A stretch of 5,768 nt of DNA, taken from positions 1-5,768 of the forward strand of contig JBEVMR010000079.1 of assembly GCA_040508545.1 (NCBI GenBank). The letters run 5' to 3'. The number at the start of each line of letters is the position of its first letter. Positions within the stretch are counted from its first letter, which is position 1. Shown here piece by piece: positions 1 to 4,709 of this stretch. The position numbers and the translations under genes are program-made. The DNA is from VRUE01 sp040508545 (lineage in GTDB: Bacteria; Actinomycetota; Thermoleophilia; Solirubrobacterales; 70-9). The notes beneath the pieces are model-generated. The model was not told the origin of the DNA, did no database searches, and worked only from the letters and a program-made list of their open reading frames with translations.

Positions 1-1
1 G

Positions 2-682
2 CTCAGCGCCGCCTGGTCCTTCACCTTCGAGGGCGACGCCGACCCCTGCAAGTACCTGCCGACCGACTGGCTCTACAAGGCGCCGCTGCCGAAAACGAAG
101 TTCCTCGCTCCCTTCCCCGACGCTCGCTTCGAAGGGCGGCTGGTGGTCGACGACGAACCGTTCGAGCTGAGCGGCTGGCCGGGGATGATCGGCCACAACT
201 GGGGGACCGAGCACGCCGAGCGCTGGATCTGGCTCGAGGGCACCGGCTTCGCCGACTCGCCCGACACCTACTTCGACGCCGGCGCGGCGAGGATCAAGCT
301 CGGCCCCTGGACGACCCCGTGGATCCCCTCGGGAATGCTGATGCTCGACGGCGAGGCCCACCGCCTCGGCGGCTTCGGCCAGATCCGCGGCGCGACGATC
401 GAAGCGTCCCCCGGCGAGTGCTCATTCGTCCTCCCGGGCAAGGACGTCGTCGTCCGCGGCAAGGTCTCCGCTCCTAAGAAGGACTTCGTCGGTTGGGTCT
501 ACGCCGACCCCGGCGGGCCTGAGCACAACACCATCAACTGCTCGGTCTCCGACTTGGAGTTGACGGTCGAACGTCCCGCCATTCCGCCCTTACAGCTGAC
601 CCTTCCTGCCGGTGCCGCATACGAGTTCGGCATGCGCGAGACCGACCACGGCATCCCGGTCCAGCCGTACCCAGACGGCTGA
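2..682 (+). CDS. AttH/CrtC/tocopherol cyclase-like lipocalin-fold protein, C-terminal part (5' end outside window)
   Basis: The frame is open from the left edge (first full codon at 2) to TGA at 680-682, giving 226 residues with no convincing start, so the gene begins upstream. Visible residues 57-80 hold the most diagnostic segment: a GW-P-G turn, GHNWG at 64-68, H71, and W75-x-W77 followed by a Leu-Glu-Gly turn. This His-Asn-Trp-Gly plus W-x-W arrangement resembles the region of the CrtC (carotenoid 1,2-hydratase), AttH and tocopherol-cyclase superfamily, which has tandem lipocalin-like beta barrels. The rest is rich in short beta-type segments, charged and aromatic residues and glycine turns. 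No membrane segment is visible in this part. A GTG at 143 could be taken as a start, but it lies inside the conserved fold and would remove about 47 well-behaved upstream residues. Superfamily assignment is from motif memory; substrate and reaction are unknown, and many such proteins are annotated only as hypothetical. Confidence 0.6.
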   Translation, partial: LSAAWSFTFEGDADPCKYLPTDWLYKAPLPKTKFLAPFPDARFEGRLVVDDEPFELSGWPGMIGHNWGTEHAERWIWLEGTGFADSPDTYFDAGAARIKLGPWTTPWIPSGMLMLDGEAHRLGGFGQIRGATIEASPGECSFVLPGKDVVVRGKVSAPKKDFVGWVYADPGGPEHNTINCSVSDLELTVERPAIPPLQLTLPAGAAYEFGMRETDHGIPVQPYPDG

Positions 683-686
683 TGAG

Positions 687-707
687 AAGGAGGGCAAGGT
701 GCCCCTT
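687..707 (+). terminator. weak hairpin just after the lipocalin-like gene; possible terminator
   Basis: GGGCA (692-696), loop AGG, and TGCCC (700-704) form a 5-bp stem. It can be lengthened outward past a bulged A by a few pairs including G-T. It begins within 10 bases of the stop at 682. No T-run follows (the next bases are C-rich), so it is at best a poor intrinsic terminator and may be chance in GC-rich DNA. Confidence 0.25.
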
Positions 708-754
708 CCCCGGAGACCGTTGCGCAGCTGAACGTGGGCAAGGGCTCAGGCGCG

Positions 755-780
755 GTCCCTGGAGCCTCCGTGGGAGGGAC
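755..780 (+). repeat. short inverted repeat upstream of the aldehyde dehydrogenase gene
   Basis: GTCCCT (755-760) pairs perfectly with AGGGAC (775-780). An alternative stem, CCTCC (765-769) with GGAGG (773-777) around a GTG loop, uses overlapping bases, so the two are mutually exclusive. It lies 28 bases before the ATG at 809. It could be an operator or an RNA structure in the leader, but such repeats are common by chance at this base composition. The rest of the 683-808 gap shows only a weak -10-like TACGCT (794-799) and the 8-bp palindrome TTAGCTAA (799-806), with no good -35 box. Confidence 0.25.
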
Positions 781-808
781 ATCCGTCCTCCTCTACGCTT
801 AGCTAAGG

Positions 809-2254
809 ATGGCGACGAGGACTGCCCAGGCTGTAGACCATGAGCTTCTTGCGGCCGGGGAGTGGATGTCGACTGGGGAGTGGGCTGAGGTCAAGAGCCC
901 TTATGACGGGACTGTGGTCGGTCGGGTCGCCCAGGGGGACGCCAGCTTGGTGGACCGCTGCGCGATCGCGGCGCGGGCTGCGTTTGAGTCCGGGGGGTTT
1001 CCCCAGTACGAGCGTGCGGCGGTGCTTGATCGGGCTGCTGAGCTGGCTGGGGAGCGGACTGACGATCTGGCGCTGACGATCGCTGCTGAGGCGGGCAAGC
1101 CGTTGAAGACGGCGCGGGTCGAGGCGGAACGGTGTGTCGACACGCTGACCTTCTCCGCGGTCGAGGCGCGCAAGCTGAGCGGTGGCACGGTGCCGATGGA
1201 GGCTTCACCGGCGGGGGTTGGCAAGTTGGGGGTGATGATGCGGGTGCCTTACGGTGTCGTCGGCGCGATCAGCCCCTTCAACTTCCCGCTCAACCTCGTC
1301 GCCCACAAGCTCGGCCCGGCGCTTGCCGCTGGCAACGCGGTCGTGCTCAAGCCCGCTGGGCAGACGCCGATCTCGGCGCTGAAGCTGGCCGCGATCCTGG
1401 TCGAGGCCGGCCTGCCGCAGGGCTGGCTCAGCGTCATCCCGGGCCCCGGCTCTGAGGTCGGCAACGCGATCGTCGAGCACGATCTGACCGGCGCGCTCAG
1501 CTTCACGGGCTCGGCCAAGGTCGGCTGGGACATCCGCAGTCGCGTCCCCCACAAGAAGGTCAACTTGGAGCTGGGCTCCAACGCGCCGCTGATCGTCCAC
1601 AACGATGGCGATTGGGAAGCGGCTGCCGACAAAGCCAAGCTGCACGCCTTCTCACACGCTGGCCAGAGCTGCATCTCGATCCAGCGGATCCTCGTCCACG
1701 AGGAGATCGCCGACGCGTTCAGCGAGCGCCTCGTCGCCAACACCAAGTCGCTGCGGGTCGGCGACCCGCTCGATCACGAGACCGACGTCGGCCCGTTGAT
1801 CTCACCGGGCGACCGCGACCGGGTCAAGGAGTGGATCGACGAGGCAACCGCCGCTGGGGCCGAGCTGCTGACCGGAGGGGAGCTGGTCGACGGGGGCCGT
1901 TGCCTGGCGCCGACCCTGCTCGCCAACCCCCCGCGCGAGGCGAAGGTCTGGTGCGAGGAGATCTTCGGGCCGGTGGCGACTGTCGACCGCTACGCCGACT
2001 TCGGCGAGGCGCTGCGGATGGCAAACGACTCCAAGTTCGGCCTTCAGGCCGGCGTCTTCACCCGCGACATGGGCCGCGGGCTGGAGGCCGCCGCAACGCT
2101 CGAGTTCGGCGGCGTCCTGATCAACGAGGTGCCGACCTTCCGCGCCGACCAGATGCCCTACGGCGGCGTCAAGGACTCCGGCAACACCCGCGAGGGCCCA
2201 GCGTTCGCCGTGCTCGAGCTGACCGAGGAGCGCTTCGTCACCTTGCAGGGCTGA
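809..2254 (+). CDS. NAD(P)-dependent aldehyde dehydrogenase
   Basis: This 481-residue protein is full length for the ALDH superfamily, which oxidises aldehydes to carboxylates with NAD(P)+ in the cytoplasm. The oxyanion-hole asparagine is N158 in PFNFP (156-160). The cofactor-binding lysine is K181 in KPAGQTP, the Rossmann-loop motif FTGS is at 232-235, the general base is E254 in ELGSNAP, and the catalytic cysteine is C288 in GQSCIS. The EEIFGP motif is at 383-388. The ELGSNAP and GQSCIS-IQR variants recall the ALDH family 21-like or lactaldehyde/phosphonoacetaldehyde-type branch, but the substrate cannot be read from sequence. ATG at 809 is preferred because residues 11-40 (LAAGEW, then SPYDG-x-VVGRV) match the usual ALDH N-terminus, so M20 at 866 would be too late. 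The ribosome site is poor: AAGG abuts the ATG. The first 150 codons use glycine codons differently from the rest (see findings). It lies 126 bp after the lipocalin-like gene and 57 bp before the MNT gene. Confidence 0.95.
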   Translation: MATRTAQAVDHELLAAGEWMSTGEWAEVKSPYDGTVVGRVAQGDASLVDRCAIAARAAFESGGFPQYERAAVLDRAAELAGERTDDLALTIAAEAGKPLKTARVEAERCVDTLTFSAVEARKLSGGTVPMEASPAGVGKLGVMMRVPYGVVGAISPFNFPLNLVAHKLGPALAAGNAVVLKPAGQTPISALKLAAILVEAGLPQGWLSVIPGPGSEVGNAIVEHDLTGALSFTGSAKVGWDIRSRVPHKKVNLELGSNAPLIVHNDGDWEAAADKAKLHAFSHAGQSCISIQRILVHEEIADAFSERLVANTKSLRVGDPLDHETDVGPLISPGDRDRVKEWIDEATAAGAELLTGGELVDGGRCLAPTLLANPPREAKVWCEEIFGPVATVDRYADFGEALRMANDSKFGLQAGVFTRDMGRGLEAAATLEFGGVLINEVPTFRADQMPYGGVKDSGNTREGPAFAVLELTEERFVTLQG

Positions 2255-2264
2255 GTCTCTCGAT

Positions 2265-2279
2265 CCCAACTAAGTTGGG
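2265..2279. promoter_or_regulatory. 15-bp palindrome, candidate operator for the MNT/HEPN operon
   Basis: CCCAACT and AGTTGGG flank a single central A, giving perfect 7-bp arms. It begins 10 bases after the aldehyde dehydrogenase stop and reaches the -35 zone of the promoter that follows. The next gene encodes a protein with an N-terminal winged helix-turn-helix, so an autoregulatory operator is the natural inference. Alternatively it could act as a short hairpin (CCCAAC, TAA loop, GTTGGG) ending the upstream transcript, but no T-run follows. Confidence 0.5.
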
Positions 2280-2312
2280 GATATAGAAATAATAGTTGCT
2301 ATAATTAAGGGG
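2275..2312 (+). promoter_or_regulatory. promoter of the MNT/HEPN operon, probably giving a leaderless transcript
   Basis: A perfect TATAAT -10 box lies at 2300-2305 in a 30-base stretch (2281-2310) with only 6 G/C bases, very unlike the GC-rich surroundings. The best -35 candidate is TTGGGG at 2275-2280, matching only the TTG of the consensus, with a 19-base spacer. A start point seven bases after the -10 box would be the G at 2312, the first base of the GTG start codon, so the message is predicted to have no 5' leader. A small ATAG-N3-CTAT inverted repeat (2292-2302) overlaps the -10 box. The -10 call is firm; the -35 and start point are inferred. Confidence 0.7.
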
Positions 2313-2938
2313 TGGACTTTGCTCGCCCCCTGCTTGTCATCACGCCGACCTTGGACGGAGATGTCCTTGCTGTGCTTGCCCGCGCGGAGGAAGAGTTCAG
2401 CGGCAGGCAGCTGCACCGTCTGCTCGGCTATGCCTCCGAGCCAGGTGTGCGCAAGGCCGTCGAGCGCCTGGTCGACCAAGGCGTGGTGGATCGGCGCCAG
2501 GCAGGAAGGGCCAAGCTCTACCGCCTCAATCGCCAGCACCTCGCGGCTGCGCACATCGAAGGACTCGCCAATTTGCACCTGCAGCTGATCGCGCGCCTGC
2601 GTGAGACCATCGGGGCATGGAGGCAACGCCCGCATTCGGCATTTCTCTTCGGCTCGGTCGCTCGCGGGGATGCGGTGTCGGCAAGCGACCTCGACCTCCT
2701 CGTGATTCGCGGCGCGACCGTCGAGGAAGGGGCCGACGCTTGGGAAGCGCAACTGGCAGCGCTCGAACGGGAGGCCACCGAGGCAACTGGCAACGACGCG
2801 CGGATCCTCGAGTACGGCGAGCAGGAGCTGGCCGCCCCAGAGATCAAGTCGGTGGTCGAGGAGGCTCTCTCCGATGGCATCGAGCTCTTCGGCTCGCGGC
2901 AGCGCCTTCGTCGTTTGCTGCAGGAGCGGTCCGGATGA
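2312..2938 (+). CDS. winged-HTH / minimal nucleotidyltransferase (MNT) fusion protein, likely antitoxin and autoregulator
   Basis: The protein has 208 residues. Residues 16-78 read as a winged helix-turn-helix: a helix, a recognition-type segment around 32-55 (helix, Gly-Tyr turn, then a helix ending in LVDQGVV), and a basic wing around 60-72. Residues 82-105 form a linking helix. Residues 110-193 are a DNA polymerase beta-type minimal nucleotidyltransferase: the motif G114-S115-x10-D126-L-D128 is an exact GS-x10-DxD, with D126 and D128 as metal ligands. E167 or D162 may supply the third acid. In type VII systems such MntA-like enzymes transfer AMP to a HEPN partner and silence it; that role here is inference from the neighbour. 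The GTG at 2312 is chosen because it sits seven bases after a TATAAT box and the N-terminal residues look native to the family. AAGG abuts the start, too close for a normal ribosome site. The stop overlaps the next gene's ATG. The attached DNA-binding domain suggests it binds its own promoter. Confidence 0.85.
   Translation: MDFARPLLVITPTLDGDVLAVLARAEEEFSGRQLHRLLGYASEPGVRKAVERLVDQGVVDRRQAGRAKLYRLNRQHLAAAHIEGLANLHLQLIARLRETIGAWRQRPHSAFLFGSVARGDAVSASDLDLLVIRGATVEEGADAWEAQLAALEREATEATGNDARILEYGEQELAAPEIKSVVEEALSDGIELFGSRQRLRRLLQERSG
2922..2926 (+). promoter_or_regulatory. ribosome binding site of the HEPN gene
   Basis: AGGAG lies inside the end of the MNT gene with eight bases to the ATG at 2935. 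This fixes the start of the HEPN gene at the ATGA overlap rather than at upstream codons in the same open frame, which are only a shadow of the MNT gene. Confidence 0.75.
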
Positions 2939-3348
2939 CGCCAACCCGTATCAGGGACTGCGATGGATCGACGATCGAGGGTCGCCTGCGGAAGGCCGAG
3001 CAGTTCCTCGAAGCGGCAGCAACGATCCGAGATCTCGCCGACGACGAGGCCGATGTCGGTGACGCCTTCGTGACCCTCTGCGTTCACGCCGGGATAGCGG
3101 CCTCAGATGTGATCTGTTGCGCTGCGTTGGGGCATTTCGTCCAGGGTGAGGATCACAACCAGGCGATCGCCGAGCTGTCGAAGGTCCGGCCCGACGGCAA
3201 GGAGCTAGGCAGCGCCCTCCGTGCGCTCTTGGGAATGAAGACTCGCGCCGGCTACGCGGCACCACCCGTCAGTGCGACGCAGTGCAAACGCGCTTGGCGT
3301 CGCGCCGAGCACCTTGTCGATTCGGCCCGGTCACGGCGCAGCGGCTGA
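2935..3348 (+). CDS. HEPN-like small helical protein, putative toxin partner of the MNT gene
   Basis: This 137-residue protein is predicted all helical. Helix 1 is about 14-34 (R-L-R-K-A-E-Q-F-L-E-A-A), helix 2 about 43-66 (an amphipathic stretch with AGIAASDVICCAALG), and helix 3 about 74-84 and 89-102. The C-terminal helix is about 113-133, with basic residues. The arrangement and the DH-x-x-A segment at 73-77 fit HEPN-superfamily proteins encoded beside minimal nucleotidyltransferases. The usual HEPN RNase signature R-N-x3-H (R-x4-6-H) is absent at its expected place, where K102-T-R104-A-G-Y107 is found. The only formal match, R119-x6-H126, falls in the last helix and is probably not the active site. 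Y107 might be an AMP acceptor, by analogy with HepT; this is speculation. Translation is coupled to the MNT gene by the 4-base ATGA overlap and an AGGAG at 2922. Codons such as ATA, CTA, CGA and GGA give it a less biased look than the metabolic genes. It could be a divergent toxin or a non-catalytic HEPN. Confidence 0.7.
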   Translation: MTPTRIRDCDGSTIEGRLRKAEQFLEAAATIRDLADDEADVGDAFVTLCVHAGIAASDVICCAALGHFVQGEDHNQAIAELSKVRPDGKELGSALRALLGMKTRAGYAAPPVSATQCKRAWRRAEHLVDSARSRRSG

Positions 3349-3356
3349 GCGGTCGG

Positions 3357-4670
3357 TTACTCGTGCGGCCGGGCCATGCGGCGGTGGTCCAGCGCCTCCT
3401 CGAGCACGGCGGGCTCGACGCCCTGCTCGAGCGCGACCTCGCGCAGCGAGCGCCCCGACTCTGCCGCGGCCTTGACGATGTCGGCGGCGCGGTCGTAGCC
3501 GATGTGGGGATTGAGCGCGGTGGCCGTCGCCAGGGTGGCCTCGGCGTGGCGCTCGGTCATCTCCTCGTTGGCCTCGATTCCGGCGACGCATTTCTCGTTC
3601 AGCAGGCGCGAGGCGGAGGCCAGCAGCTTCACCGAGTCGAGCAGGTTGCGGGCGATCAGGGGCACGCGCACGTTGAGCTCGAACTGGCCCTGGCTGCCGG
3701 CGACGGTGATCGCGGTGTCGTTGCCGATCACCTGGGCGGCGACCTGGATCACGACCTCCGGGATCACCGGGTTGACCTTGCCGGGCATGATCGAGGAGCC
3801 TTTTTGCAGCTCCGGCAGGCGCAGCTCGGCGAGGCCGGCGCGCGGGCCGGAGCCCATCAGCGCCAGGTCGTTGGCGATCTTGTTGAGCGAGACGGCGTAG
3901 ACCTTGAGTGCGCCCGATAGCTCGACCAGGGCGTCGCGGTTGCCCTGCGCCTCGAACGGGTCAAGCGGCTCGGAGATCACCAGGCCGGTGTCCTCGGCCA
4001 GCTTCTCGCGCACCTTGGCGGCGAACTCGGGGTGGGTGTTGAGGCCGGTGCCGGTGGCGGTGCCGCCGAGCGGGATCTGGCCGACCCGGCGCAACGTTCC
4101 CTCGACCCGCTGGATCCCGAGCCGGACCTGCGCCGCGTAGCCGCCGAACTCCTGGCCGAGGGTGACCGGCACCGCGTCCATCAGGTGCGTGCGGCCGGCC
4201 TTGACCGTGTCGGCGAAGCGCTCGGCCTTCTCCTCGAGCGCCGCCTGCAGCCCCTCCATCGCCGGCAACAGGTCGTGGGTGACCTCGCCGAGCGCGGCCA
4301 GGTGGACCGCGGAGGGGAAGACGTCGTTGGAGGACTGGCCCATGTTGACGTGGTCGTTGGCGTGGGCCCCGTCACCGGCGAGGTTGGCGAGCACCTCGTT
4401 GGCGTTCATGTTCGAGGAGGTGCCGGAGCCGGTCTGGAAGACGTCGACCGGGAACTGGTCGTCGTGCTCGCCCGCGGCGACCGCGTCGCCGGCGTCGGCG
4501 ATCCGCGCGGCGAGATCCGCGTCGAGGCCGCCCAGCTCGCCGTTGACCCGGGCCGCGGCTGCCTTCAGCCGTCCCAGCCAGCGGACGACGGGAGCGGGAA
4601 CCCGCTCACCGGAGACGGGAAAGTTCTCAACGGCCTTGGTGGTCTCGCCACCCCAGAGCTGCTCGGTCAA
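3357..4670 (-). CDS. fumC: class II fumarate hydratase (fumarase C)
   Basis: The 437-residue enzyme interconverts fumarate and L-malate in the TCA cycle as a cytoplasmic homotetramer without an iron-sulfur cluster. The sequence shows TGSGTSSNMNANEV at 80-93, H103-A-N105-D106 (the B-site-like loop, usually HPND), QSSND at 112-116, and GRTHLMDA at 159-166 with H162. The superfamily signature GSSIMPGKVN is at 291-300, with the catalytic serine loop and K298/N300. It is about 30 residues shorter than typical FumC (near 465). The N-terminus begins just before LWGGETTKAVENFP, so the usual leading strand with an MGE-x-x-VP segment is missing. The start is TTG at 4670. GGAGGA at 4677-4682 (minus strand) is six bases upstream, and no in-frame ATG or GTG lies between it and the in-frame TGA at 4710-4712, so no longer form fits. 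It follows the DUF4430 gene by 39 bp and converges on the HEPN gene with an 8-bp gap. Related lyases share the signature, but the AVENFP and HLMDA segments favour fumarase. Confidence 0.95.
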   Translation of the reverse strand: MTEQLWGGETTKAVENFPVSGERVPAPVVRWLGRLKAAAARVNGELGGLDADLAARIADAGDAVAAGEHDDQFPVDVFQTGSGTSSNMNANEVLANLAGDGAHANDHVNMGQSSNDVFPSAVHLAALGEVTHDLLPAMEGLQAALEEKAERFADTVKAGRTHLMDAVPVTLGQEFGGYAAQVRLGIQRVEGTLRRVGQIPLGGTATGTGLNTHPEFAAKVREKLAEDTGLVISEPLDPFEAQGNRDALVELSGALKVYAVSLNKIANDLALMGSGPRAGLAELRLPELQKGSSIMPGKVNPVIPEVVIQVAAQVIGNDTAITVAGSQGQFELNVRVPLIARNLLDSVKLLASASRLLNEKCVAGIEANEEMTERHAEATLATATALNPHIGYDRAADIVKAAAESGRSLREVALEQGVEPAVLEEALDHRRMARPHE

Positions 4671-4676
4671 GTCGGT

Positions 4677-4682
4677 TCCTCC
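4677..4682 (-). promoter_or_regulatory. fumC: ribosome binding site deciding the TTG start of fumC
   Basis: Read on the minus strand this is GGAGGA with six bases to the TTG at 4670. It is the only strong ribosome site in the 39-base gap after the upstream gene. No promoter-like element is visible in that gap, so fumC is probably read through from the DUF4430 gene. Confidence 0.75.
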
Positions 4683-4709
4683 ATCGAAGTCGTGGTACCG
4701 GCAGCGTAT

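Noticed and set aside
143..145. GTG as a start for the lipocalin-like gene
   Set aside because: The 47 codons before it continue in frame with protein-like sequence (Trp, Tyr and Phe-rich beta-type segments), so the gene is cut by the window edge rather than starting here.
1205..2269. Minus-strand open frames opposite the aldehyde dehydrogenase gene, and the plus-strand frame 1612-2286
   Set aside because: These are shadows of a gene with intact catalytic motifs; their translations show no domain and no credible start context.
2617..2934. Upstream extension of the HEPN reading frame inside the MNT gene
   Set aside because: The extension translates to an Arg/Gly-rich shadow of the nucleotidyltransferase coding sequence. 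AGGAG at 2922 and the ATGA overlap place the real start at 2935.
2270..3087. Minus-strand open frames opposite the MNT/HEPN operon (2270-2944 and 2518-3087)
   Set aside because: They are antisense to two genes with supported domains and a strong promoter on the plus strand; no motif was recognised in them.
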